Of a DNA stretch of 64,000 nt, positions 53,336 through 63,160 are shown piece by piece. Origin of the DNA: CAVUMR01 sp963742715. GTDB taxonomy: Bacteria; Actinomycetota; Actinomycetes; Mycobacteriales; Micromonosporaceae. Each line of letters begins with the position of its first letter. Positions within the stretch are counted from its first letter, which is position 1. Both the position numbers and the translations under genes were made by a program. The DNA lies in the NCBI GenBank assembly GCA_963742715.1, contig CAVUMR010000002.1:2666001-2730000 (forward strand), read 5' to 3'. Below the pieces are notes generated by a model that worked only from the letters and a program-made list of their open reading frames with translations, was not told the origin of the DNA and searched no databases.

Positions 53336-54087
53336 TTCCGCACCTCCGTGGTCGGTTCCGCTGCCGAGCTTAGGATGCGCAGCACACCGCTGAAGTCGCG
53401 CCCGGCCGCGGCGGAGGCGTCCGCCACCCCGGAGTCCGGCCCGGCAGAGCCCGAGGCCGGCCCGGCAGCGCGCCGGTCCCGGATGATCCGCGCGGGTACC
53501 CCGGCGGCCACCACGTGATCGGGTACGTCGCGGGTGACGACCGCGTTCGCGCCGATCACCGCGCCGCGGCCGATCCGTACCCCCCGGGTGATCGTGACTT
53601 TGGTACCGAGCCAGCAGTCCGGTCCGATCCGCACCGGCGACTTCACGATGCCCTGATCCTTGATCGGTACGTCCAGGTCGGTCATCGCGTGGTCGAAGTC
53701 GGCGATGTAGACCCGGTCGGCGACCAGGGTGGCCGCGCCGACCTCGATGTCGAGGTACGCGTTGACGGTCGTGTACTGGCCGAACACGCACTTGTCGCCG
53801 ATCCGCAGCGTCCCCTCGTGCGCGCGCAGTGCGGTGTGGTCGCCGAGGTGCACCCAACGCCCGAGCACGATGCGGCCGTGCCCGGCCCGCGCGGACAGTT
53901 CCACGTCACGACCCAGAAAAACGAAACCCTTCGTGTGTACGTCCGGCCGGGTCAGCCGCAGCCGGGCGAACCGCCAGTAGCGCACGAGGTACCACGGCGA
54001 CACCGCGCGGTGCCGCCATACCCATCGCAACGAGGCTAAGGTGATGACCTTCTCGGCGCGGGGGCCACGGCGCGGCCGGAACGGCAT
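53332..54087 (-). CDS. Left-handed beta-helix acetyltransferase (maltose/galactoside acetyltransferase-like)
   Basis: 251 residues. Hexapeptide repeats fill about 55-205: IGDKCVFGQYTTVNAYLDIEVGAATLVADRVYI, then IGPDCWLGTKVTITRGVRIGRGAVIGANAVVTRDVPDHVVAAGVPARII, the classic end of the family. The acceptor is probably a sugar or a surface polymer. A low-complexity AGPASGSAGPDSG tail follows the helix. ATG 54087 is the first Met. Its stop overlaps the start of the acetolactate-synthase-like gene. Confidence 0.88.
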   Translation of the reverse strand: MPFRPRRGPRAEKVITLASLRWVWRHRAVSPWYLVRYWRFARLRLTRPDVHTKGFVFLGRDVELSARAGHGRIVLGRWVHLGDHTALRAHEGTLRIGDKCVFGQYTTVNAYLDIEVGAATLVADRVYIADFDHAMTDLDVPIKDQGIVKSPVRIGPDCWLGTKVTITRGVRIGRGAVIGANAVVTRDVPDHVVAAGVPARIIRDRRAAGPASGSAGPDSGVADASAAAGRDFSGVLRILSSAAEPTTEVRK

Positions 54088-54331
54088 GTCGGCAACCTAC
54101 CCGCGGGCCACCCGCGTCGGGAGATCGGCTCCGCAGGTGGACCCCAGCAGTCAGGGCGGCGTGCAATCAGAACTGATGTTACGCTGCGTGCACTTACGGT
54201 CCACTTGTCGTGTTTTGACCTTGGTGTCCGAGCGCTAGTGCCCCCACGAAGACGTGGTGGAGTACCCGCTCACCGACTCGCCTGACGAATCACCGACCGC
54301 CGGAACCACCTGAGCCAGAAAGGCCCCGGTC
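54088..54331. promoter_or_regulatory. Divergent intergenic region with a weak promoter candidate
   Basis: 244 bp, less GC-rich than its neighbours. TTGACC (54215-54220) and TAGTGC (54236-54241) are 15 bp apart, short for a sigma-70 type promoter reading toward the GGDEF gene. AGAAAGG precedes the GGDEF ATG. No repeat or operator is evident. Confidence 0.25.
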
Positions 54332-55981
54332 ATGACCGTCACAGGCACCGGTGTGACCTCGTTGTCTGCCGCCGGCCTGACCGCGAAACGCGCCCCGTCC
54401 TGGTACTGGTACCTCGTCGCCGGTGCCCTGCTCATCGCCGCCTACTACCTGCTCGGCGCGCTCGACGTGCCCCGCCCGGCCCGGATCGTCGTGTACTGCA
54501 CGGTGAGCACGTCCGCGGTCGGCGCGCTGTGCCTCGGGCTGGCCCGGCACCGGCCGGTGAACCGGGGACCATGGCTGCTGCTGGCGATCTCGCAGGCCGT
54601 GTACGCGGTCGCCGACATCGCGTTCTACGTGACCCATCTGCTGCTCGGCGACGAGCGCTACCCGGCGCCGGCGGACGTCCTGTACCTGAGCCACTATCCG
54701 CTGCTGATCGCCGCGCTGATCCTGCTGATCCGGCGCCGGACCCCGCAGTGGGACACGCCGAGCGTGGCGGACGCCGCGATCGTCGCGGTCGCCGCCGCGC
54801 TGCTGTCGTGGGTGTTCCTGATCGAGCCGATGGCGGTGGCTCCGGGCGTACCGGCGCTGGCCCGGGTCGCCTCCACGCTGTATCCGGTGATGGACCTGCT
54901 CATGCTCGTGGTGGCCGCCCGGCTGATGCTCGGGGCCGGCATCCGCACCACGTCGTACTACCTGCTCTGCGCGAGCCTCGGCTTCATCATGTTCAGCGAC
55001 ACGGTGTACGCCATGCAGCAACTGGCCGGCAGCTACCACCCCGGCAACTTCCTGGACGCGACCTGGCTGGCCGGCAACCTGCTGCTCGGCGCGGCCGCGC
55101 TGCACCCGTCGATGCGCCGGCTGGACGAGCGGTCACCGGTGGCCACTCCGGACGCGACGATGTGGCGGCTGATCCTGCTGGCCATCGCCTCACTGGTCGC
55201 GCCGTTCGTACTGATCTTCCAGGCCGACACCGCGCAGCGGCTCGACGTGCACGTGGTCGCGGCCGCCTGCATCGCGATCTACCTGCTGGTACTCGCGCGG
55301 ATGACCAACCTGGTCCGGCTGCAGCGGCTCGCCGCGATGACCGACGGGCTGACCGGGCTGCGTACCCGGCGGTTCTTCGAGGAGACGATCGCGGTCGAGT
55401 GCGAGCGCGCGCACCGGCAGAACCAGCCGCTCGGCCTGCTGCTGCTCGACGTCGACCACTTCAAGCTGGTCAACGACACGTACGGGCATCCCGGCGGCGA
55501 CCATGTGCTGTGCGAGGTGTCCCGCCGGCTGGCCGAACTCTCCCGTACCGGCGACGTGGTGGCCCGGTACGGCGGCGAGGAGTTCGCGATGATCCTCCCG
55601 CACACCGACGGCGAGGCGATGGAGGCGCTGGCCGACCGGGTCCGCCGGGTGTTCCTCGATCATCCGATCTGGGTCACCGACTCGACCCGCACCTCGATCA
55701 CCGTGTCGATCGGCGTCGCGGTCCTGCCGGAGCACGCGGTCAACGTGTGCGATCTGGTACAGCGCGCCGACCACGCGTTGTACGCGGCGAAGAACAACGG
55801 CCGGAACCGGGTCGTCAGCGCCCGCCGGCCGCGTACGCCGGAGAACGAGGCGGCCACCGACCAGCACGACCGGCCGGTCGCCGCGCCCAGCCCCGCCAGC
55901 GCGCCCAGCACCGCTACCGCATCCAGCGCCGATAGCGCACCCAGCACCGCCACCGCGAACAGCGGCGCCGCCGCGAGCTGA
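54332..55981 (+). CDS. Membrane-bound diguanylate cyclase (GGDEF), paralogue
   Basis: 549 residues: about ten hydrophobic segments (25-325), linker, GGDEF domain with DGLTGLRTRR, DVDHFKLVND and YGGEEFAMIL, and an RxxD site (RTGD) five residues before GGEEF. A C-terminal low-complexity tail (about 515-549, Ala/Ser/Thr/Pro) comes from degenerate repeats. Same layout as the protein at 31546-33066, so the two likely arose by duplication. It makes c-di-GMP in response to an unknown membrane signal. Confidence 0.92.
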   Translation: MTVTGTGVTSLSAAGLTAKRAPSWYWYLVAGALLIAAYYLLGALDVPRPARIVVYCTVSTSAVGALCLGLARHRPVNRGPWLLLAISQAVYAVADIAFYVTHLLLGDERYPAPADVLYLSHYPLLIAALILLIRRRTPQWDTPSVADAAIVAVAAALLSWVFLIEPMAVAPGVPALARVASTLYPVMDLLMLVVAARLMLGAGIRTTSYYLLCASLGFIMFSDTVYAMQQLAGSYHPGNFLDATWLAGNLLLGAAALHPSMRRLDERSPVATPDATMWRLILLAIASLVAPFVLIFQADTAQRLDVHVVAAACIAIYLLVLARMTNLVRLQRLAAMTDGLTGLRTRRFFEETIAVECERAHRQNQPLGLLLLDVDHFKLVNDTYGHPGGDHVLCEVSRRLAELSRTGDVVARYGGEEFAMILPHTDGEAMEALADRVRRVFLDHPIWVTDSTRTSITVSIGVAVLPEHAVNVCDLVQRADHALYAAKNNGRNRVVSARRPRTPENEAATDQHDRPVAAPSPASAPSTATASSADSAPSTATANSGAAAS

Positions 55982-55992
55982 AGAGTCCCGGG

Positions 55993-56751
55993 TTACAGGC
56001 CGCCGGCGACCTGTCGCGCCAGGGCGATCACGTCGTCGCTGGTACCGGCCGTTACCGGCGCGCTGAGCTCGATGACCACCAGCAGGTTGCTGTGCCGGAA
56101 CCAGACGGTCGCCTCGCCCAGCAGTAGCGCCTCGTCCCCGATGCCGGGCAAGGTGCGCCGTGCGGTCACCGCCCCGCCGGGCAGCTGATCGGCCAGCGCC
56201 ACGGAGGCCGCTTTGCCCGCCGCCACCGGACCCCGGTGCTCGAACCGGCTGGCCCGTACCGACAGCGACGACCCGTCGCCGGCCGCCCCGGTGAACCGGC
56301 ACTCCAGGTTCTGGTCGTCGCCGACGGGTGGGGAACCGACCGGCTGAGGCACCAGCCGCGCGAGCGTCGGCCCGGACACCAACGGGCACAGCTGCGGCAT
56401 CCGCCGGTGCGCGCCGTTGTCGGCCCAGGCGCCGCCGACGAACATCGCCCCGAACGCACAGGGCAGCAGTACCACGGCGGTGACCAGCACGGCCGCGGTG
56501 AACAGCGCGGGGTAGTGCCAGGCCCGCCGCACCGCCGGCTCGGACTCACCGGGCGCCATCGCGGCGGCCAGCACGCCGAGCCCGGCCGCCGCCCCGGACA
56601 CCGGAGCGTCGGCCGGGGCTGACTCGCCGGCATCGGCCTCGGCAGGGTCCGGCTCGCCGGCAGGGTCCAGCTCGCCGGCCGGGTCCAGCCCGGAGACCGG
56701 CGGGGTGTCCACCTCCGCTACCACGTCCGGGCGCTGGCCGGCATCGTCCAC
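55993..56751 (-). CDS. Membrane-anchored protein of unknown function
   Basis: 252 residues. I do not recognise a family. An acidic Pro/Ala-rich N-terminus (DPAGELDPAGEPDPAEADA, partly from an 18-bp repeat near 56653-56688), one membrane helix about 83-107, then an outside domain of about 145 residues with a Cys pair (LCPLVS, LECRFT). The VRASRFEHRGPVAAGKAASVALADQL and LPGIGDEALLLGEATVWFRHSNLLVVIEL blocks recall the DUF3558-type or substrate-capture lipoprotein folds of actinobacteria, a weak comparison. It ends 7 bp from the methyltransferase start of the adjacent frame and may be co-transcribed. Confidence 0.8.
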   Translation of the reverse strand: MDDAGQRPDVVAEVDTPPVSGLDPAGELDPAGEPDPAEADAGESAPADAPVSGAAAGLGVLAAAMAPGESEPAVRRAWHYPALFTAAVLVTAVVLLPCAFGAMFVGGAWADNGAHRRMPQLCPLVSGPTLARLVPQPVGSPPVGDDQNLECRFTGAAGDGSSLSVRASRFEHRGPVAAGKAASVALADQLPGGAVTARRTLPGIGDEALLLGEATVWFRHSNLLVVIELSAPVTAGTSDDVIALARQVAGGL

Positions 56752-56758
56752 CGCGGGT

Positions 56759-57682
56759 CTACTCCTTCACGCCGGTGATGAGCACGTTGTAGAAGAACCG
56801 GTCCGGTACCAGCCTGCGCAGCACCGCGCGGTCCACAGTGGACAGCGTCTGCCAGGACCGGTACGCGAACATCGCCCAGTTCCAGCCGAGCCGCTCGGAC
56901 GGTACCGCCGACTCGAAGGTACGCACCGGCCAGCCGAGCATCGCGGCGGCCAGTTCCTCGGTGCGTACCGTCACGTCCACCGCACCGGCCCGCTCCGCGG
57001 TCCGGCGCAACTCGCCCGGGTCGAACGTGTGCAGGTCGACCACGGCCTCCAGAGCCGCCGCCGCGCTGGACTCGTCCAACTCCTCCCGCGACCGGCGCCA
57101 ACCCGAAAGTCCCGGCAGCCTGGTCAGGTGCGTCGTCGTCCACCAGGTCAGGCGACCCAGCCGGCGGGCGTACCAGTCCCCGATCCGGGTCGGCTCACCG
57201 GCGAACACGAACCGGCCGCCCGGCTTGAGCACCCGCAACACCTCGCGGAACGCGCCCTCCACGTCCGGGATGTGGTGCAGTACCGCGTGCCCGACGACCA
57301 GGTCGACGGAGGCGTCCTCGTACGGGATCGACTCGGCGTCGGCGACCCGGCCGGAAACGTCGAGTCCCAGGGACGACGCGTTGCGCAGCGCCACCTCGAC
57401 CATGCCCGGCGAGATGTCGGTGACGTACCCCTTGCCGATCACTCCGGCCTGCATCAGGTTCAGCAGGAAGAAGCCGGTACCGGAGCCGAGCTCCAGGGCG
57501 GTCGGGTACGGCCAGCCGTGCTCCCCGGCGATGAACGAGAACCGGTCCCGCGCGTAGTCGATGCAGCGCTCGTCGTACGAGATGGACCACTTCTCGTCGT
57601 AGGTACCGGCTTCCCAGTCGTGGTACAGGATGTTGGCCTGCTTGGGATCGTCCCGCGCGGCCTCGACCTCGGCCCAGCTCAT
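56759..57682 (-). CDS. SAM-dependent methyltransferase
   Basis: 307 residues, class I methyltransferase. Motif I ALELGSGTGFFLLNL, then VTDISPGMVEVA, and DLVVGHAVLHHIPDVEGAFREVLRVLKPGGRFVFAGEPT, typical of the Methyltransf_11 family. The substrate is unknown; the C-terminal half (about 180-307) is helical and may hold it. ATG 57682 is 7 bp after the enoyl-CoA hydratase stop, so the two are likely one operon. Confidence 0.88.
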   Translation of the reverse strand: MSWAEVEAARDDPKQANILYHDWEAGTYDEKWSISYDERCIDYARDRFSFIAGEHGWPYPTALELGSGTGFFLLNLMQAGVIGKGYVTDISPGMVEVALRNASSLGLDVSGRVADAESIPYEDASVDLVVGHAVLHHIPDVEGAFREVLRVLKPGGRFVFAGEPTRIGDWYARRLGRLTWWTTTHLTRLPGLSGWRRSREELDESSAAAALEAVVDLHTFDPGELRRTAERAGAVDVTVRTEELAAAMLGWPVRTFESAVPSERLGWNWAMFAYRSWQTLSTVDRAVLRRLVPDRFFYNVLITGVKE

Positions 57683-57689
57683 CGCCGGC

Positions 57690-58475
57690 TCACCGCCCGG
57701 TGAAGTCGGGCTTGCGCTTGGCCACGAACGCGTCCATGCCCTCGCGCCGGTCATCGGTGGCGAACAGCGCGGCGAACAGCTGGCTCTCCCAAGCGAGTCC
57801 CCCGGCCAGGTCCCGGTCCAGCCCGCCGTCGATTGCGAGCTTGGCCGCGCGCAGCGCCTGGGCCGGTCCGGTCAGGTACGGCCGGACCAGGTCACACGCG
57901 GCGGTGTACACGTCGGCGGCCGGTACCACCCGGTCGACCAGACCGATCTCGACCGCCTCGGCAGCCGTCACGTGCCGGCCGGAGAAGACCAGGTCCTTGG
58001 CCCGCGCCGGACCGACCAGTCGGGCCAGCCGCTGGGTACCGCCGGCGCCGGGGATGATGCCGAGCAGGATCTCCGGCTGGCCGATCTTGGCGTCGTCCGC
58101 GGCCACCCGCCAGTCGCAGCACAGCGCCAGCTCGCAGCCGCCGCCCAGGGCGTACCCGGTGATCGCGGCCACCACCGGCTTCGGAATCGCGGCCACCGCG
58201 GCGAACGCGCTGGACAGGCCGGGCGCCCGGGCCGCCATGTCGGCGTACCCCATGCCGGCCATCTCCTTGATGTCGGCGCCGGCGGCGAAGACCTTCTCCC
58301 CGCCGTACACGACGACGGCTCTGACCTCGGGATCCTCGGCGGCCTCGGCGGCTGCGGCCCGGATCTCCTCCTGGAGCTGCCGGTTCAGCGCGTTCATCTT
58401 GGGCCGGTCGAGCCGGATCGTGCCGATTCCGGCGTTCTCGCCGTCGCCACGTTCGAGCCGGACGAACTCTCCCAA
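57690..58475 (-). CDS. Enoyl-CoA hydratase/isomerase family protein
   Basis: 261 residues of crotonase fold. Oxyanion-hole segments VFAAGADIKEM and GYALGGGCELALCCD, and the catalytic-glutamate region IGQPEILLGIIPGAGGTQRL, are intact, so it should hydrate 2-enoyl-CoA in beta-oxidation. TTG 58475 is chosen because AGGAGG lies 5 nt upstream; GTG 58529 would add 18 residues. Followed by the methyltransferase gene. Confidence 0.9.
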   Translation of the reverse strand: MGEFVRLERGDGENAGIGTIRLDRPKMNALNRQLQEEIRAAAAEAAEDPEVRAVVVYGGEKVFAAGADIKEMAGMGYADMAARAPGLSSAFAAVAAIPKPVVAAITGYALGGGCELALCCDWRVAADDAKIGQPEILLGIIPGAGGTQRLARLVGPARAKDLVFSGRHVTAAEAVEIGLVDRVVPAADVYTAACDLVRPYLTGPAQALRAAKLAIDGGLDRDLAGGLAWESQLFAALFATDDRREGMDAFVAKRKPDFTGR

Positions 58476-58541
58476 CGCTGCCTCCTGGTTCCGGGTCGCT
58501 ATCGCCGCAGCGCAGCCTACGCCGGGCAAGCCGGGGGAAAA

Positions 58542-59342
58542 CTAAACGGCGCGGGCGTAGTACCGGCCGGCGGTCTCCTCGACGGTCAGCGGCAGGCCGA
58601 ACGTCTTGGACAGGTTCTCCGGGTTCAGCACGTCCGAGAGCAGCCCGGCGGCCAACGTAGCGCCGTCCCGCATGAGCAGAGCGTGGCTGAAACCCGGCGG
58701 GATCTCCTCCACATGGTGCGTGACCAGCACCAATGTGGGCGCGTTCGGATCGTCGGCCAGCTCGGTGAGCCGCTGCAGCAGGTCCTCCCGGCCACCGAGG
58801 TCGAGTCCGGCGGCCGGCTCGTCGAGCAGCAGCAACTCCGGATCGGTCATCAGCGCCCGGCAGATCTGTACCCGCTTGCGCTCGCCCTCGGACAGCGTGC
58901 CGTACGGCCGGTCGGCGAGGCCGGCCACGCCGAACTGGTCGAGCAGCGCCCGGGCGCGCACCTCGTCCACCGCGTCGTACGACTCCCGGAACCGGCCGAG
59001 CACACCCCAGGCGGCGGTGACGACCACGTTGTGCACGGTCTCGGCGGCCGGCGTGCGCTCGGACAGCGCTGCCGTGCACAGTCCCACCCGGGTGCGCAGC
59101 TCCTGCAGGTCGGTGTGGCCGAGCTGTTCGCCCAGCACCTGGGCGGTGCCGCGGGTCGGGTGCAGCCGGGCGGCGGCGATGTTCAGCAGGGTCGTCTTGC
59201 CGGCGCCGTTCGGGCCGAGGACGACCCACCGCTCGTCCAGCTCGACCCGCCAGCTGACGTCCTGCAACAGGCGCGCCCCACCGCGGACCACGCTCGCCTT
59301 GTCGACATCGATGACGACGTCCGGGTCCACGGACTGCTTCAC
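58542..59342 (-). CDS. ABC ATP-binding protein, stand-alone
   Basis: About 266 residues. Walker A LGPNGAGKTTLL, signature LSEGERKRVQICRAL, Walker B LLLLDEPAAGLDL and switch His VTHHVEEIP. The stand-alone type with no permease beside it resembles the YlmA/ModF-like ATPases conserved in actinobacteria. GTG 59342 is chosen; TTG 59372 and GTG 59330 are also in frame and none has a clear ribosome site. The 225 bp between it and glgX is a divergent promoter region with no repeat noted. Confidence 0.85.
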   Translation of the reverse strand: MKQSVDPDVVIDVDKASVVRGGARLLQDVSWRVELDERWVVLGPNGAGKTTLLNIAAARLHPTRGTAQVLGEQLGHTDLQELRTRVGLCTAALSERTPAAETVHNVVVTAAWGVLGRFRESYDAVDEVRARALLDQFGVAGLADRPYGTLSEGERKRVQICRALMTDPELLLLDEPAAGLDLGGREDLLQRLTELADDPNAPTLVLVTHHVEEIPPGFSHALLMRDGATLAAGLLSDVLNPENLSKTFGLPLTVEETAGRYYARAV

Positions 59343-59597
59343 CCGGTGCCGTCCGCCCACGCGGCTATCCAACCATGTACGCCGGGCCGGCCGGCGCCCT
59401 GGCCGACCGCGCGCCGGGCCTGTCGGAATCCGGTCGGGCTCGCGCCCGGCTCACGCCTGGAATGATCCTGTCTGTGCCGTTACGCACGGATATCGGCGCG
59501 CCCCGACGCACGGCTGGCCGGGCCCGTTCAGTTAATCTTCCCGGCGCCCGGCTCGCATCGTGCGACGACGGGCACAGGTACGGGTGGAAGGAGCGAG

Positions 59598-61751
<2,154 letters not shown>

Positions 61752-61803
61752 CCGGGTCACCGCCCGGTGGGCGGTGGCGCGGGCCGCGGCGCGGGCTGTG
61801 CTC

Positions 61804-61839
61804 GTCGGGGCGCCGCCGATCAAGCGACAGCGCCCCGAC
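61804..61839. terminator. Hairpin between convergent glgX and amidase genes
   Basis: Perfect 10-bp arms GTCGGGGCGC (61804-61813) and GCGCCCCGAC (61830-61839) with a 16-nt loop in the 101 bp convergent gap. It can serve both strands. There is no T tract, which is common in high-GC genomes. Confidence 0.6.
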
Positions 61840-61852
61840 GGCGGTCACGGCG

Positions 61853-62980
61853 TCAGCTCTTCACCAACGACATGTAGTGCGCCCAGTCCCAGTACTGCCC
61901 GGGGTCGGTGTGCGTGGCGCCGGGCACCTCGCTGTGGCCGATGATGTGCGTCCGGTTGACCGGGATGCCGTACTTGGCGCAGAGGTTCGCGGTCAACGCG
62001 GCCGAGGCGCGGTACATGGCCTCGGTGAACCAGGTCGGGTCGTCCACCCAGCCCTCGTGCTCGATCCCCACCGACCAGGTGTTGTAGTTCCAGTTGCCGG
62101 CGTGCCAGGCGACGTTCTTCTCCCGCACCATCTGGGTGATGTCGCCGTCGGAGGACCGGACCACGTAGTGCGCGCTGACCTGGCTGGCCGGGTCCTGGAA
62201 GATCCCGATGGTGTCCGCGTAGGTCTCCTGGGTGACGTGGATGACGACGTACTGGATCGGGTACGTCGTCGGCCGGTTCGCGGCGGTCTGGTTCGAGCTG
62301 CTCGCCGCCACCCAGTGCGCCGGCGGGTAGTCGGTGCTGCGCGGCTGCTTGACGGCTGCCGGTCGCGCCGGGCTCACCTGATGCGATGCCAGGCGCACCG
62401 GCCAGCCGCTGGCGGTAGTGGCGCTGAGGCCCTGGCCGAGCAGCCGGAAGACCTCGTCGGCGTACAACCGCGCGGCGTCGTCGCTGGTCACCGCGGCCAG
62501 CCGGGCCACCGGGGTGTACCAGCGGTCCAGGCCGGCGCGGTCCGCCGCGGTCAGCCCGGCTTCGTCGGCGTACGACCGGAGCACCGCGGCGGCACCGGCG
62601 ATGTTGAGCGTGTCGTCGTGGCGGATCGCGTCCACGGAGGTACCGGTCAGCCGGGCGGCGTCGTCCAGGCTGTGCGCGACCGGGCTGTGCACCAGGTGCA
62701 TCACCCCGTACCCGCCGGCCTGGCTCGGTGCGCCGGCATGGCCGTTCAGCCGGGTCTGCGCGTACCCGACCGCGACGAGCAGGTCACGGGGTACGTCGTA
62801 CCGGCGGGCGGCGGTGGAGAAGGCGGAGCTCAGCGCGCCGGGATCGGCGGTCGCGGCCGGCCGGTCCGCGGCGGTGGTGGCCGGCGCGGCGGCCGCGGGC
62901 TGGCCGGCGAGGCCGAGCCCGAGAAGCGCCGCGGTGGCGAGCAGCGCCCAGGGGCGTAGTCGGTACGAGCGGGCAACCAT
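61853..62980 (-). CDS. Secreted N-acetylmuramoyl-L-alanine amidase (Amidase_2)
   Basis: 375 residues. Signal peptide about 1-31 (basic start, LLATAALLGLGLA, cleavage after AxA near PAAAA). Residues about 45-180 resemble a lysozyme-like fold, but the expected catalytic Glu position reads Gln (GYAQTRLNGH), so it may only bind the wall. Residues about 235-375 are the amidase: zinc ligands His in YVVIHVT, His in IIGHSEVPG and Asp in HTDPG, with Glu of IEHEG. It cleaves the lactyl-amide bond of peptidoglycan. ATG 62980 has GGGGAGG 6 nt upstream. The leader carries an RNA-type hairpin. Confidence 0.92.
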   Translation of the reverse strand: MVARSYRLRPWALLATAALLGLGLAGQPAAAAPATTAADRPAATADPGALSSAFSTAARRYDVPRDLLVAVGYAQTRLNGHAGAPSQAGGYGVMHLVHSPVAHSLDDAARLTGTSVDAIRHDDTLNIAGAAAVLRSYADEAGLTAADRAGLDRWYTPVARLAAVTSDDAARLYADEVFRLLGQGLSATTASGWPVRLASHQVSPARPAAVKQPRSTDYPPAHWVAASSSNQTAANRPTTYPIQYVVIHVTQETYADTIGIFQDPASQVSAHYVVRSSDGDITQMVREKNVAWHAGNWNYNTWSVGIEHEGWVDDPTWFTEAMYRASAALTANLCAKYGIPVNRTHIIGHSEVPGATHTDPGQYWDWAHYMSLVKS

Positions 62981-63002
62981 CAGCGGCCTCCCCAGGTCGA
63001 GT

Positions 63003-63035
63003 GACGCACCGATCGGACGGATGGACCGATGCGTC
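63003..63035 (-). promoter_or_regulatory. Hairpin in the amidase mRNA leader
   Basis: Arms GACGCACCGATC (63003-63014) and GACCGATGCGTC (63024-63035) on the plus strand mismatch at two places, but on the minus-strand RNA both become G-U pairs, giving a full 12-bp stem with a 9-nt loop. This supports an RNA role in the amidase 5' leader, such as translational control. Confidence 0.5.
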
Positions 63036-63051
63036 CTTCTTGTCTGGTTTA

Positions 63052-63080
63052 GCCCTACCGGGCGGCAGCCGTGAAGTCAA
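63052..63080 (-). promoter_or_regulatory. Promoter candidate for the amidase gene
   Basis: On the minus strand TTGACT (63075-63080) and TAGGGC (63052-63057) are separated by 17 bp, close to the actinobacterial housekeeping pattern. The -35 overlaps one arm of a large stem-loop. The leader would be about 65 nt. Confidence 0.4.
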
Positions 63081-63124
63081 TACTTTCCGACATAACAGTC
63101 GGACGTGGAGCTTTCCTTCACGGC
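63068..63124. promoter_or_regulatory. Nested inverted repeats between glgP and the amidase gene
   Basis: Outer arms GCCGTGAAG (63068-63076) and CTTCACGGC (63116-63124) enclose an inner hairpin TCCGAC/GTCGGA (63086-63091 and 63098-63103, 6-nt loop). It begins 36 bp after the glgP stop. It could end glgP transcription or be an operator, as the outer arm meets the amidase -35. Confidence 0.5.
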
Positions 63125-63160
63125 TCCCCGGTTACCCGTTCAGTCCCCCGATTGCCCAGC

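Noticed and set aside
62981..63160. c-di-AMP (ydaO) riboswitch before the amidase
   Set aside because: GGGTAACCGGGGAGCC on the minus strand recalls part of it, but the conserved GCCGAAUCC and other core blocks are not found; an Infernal search would settle it.
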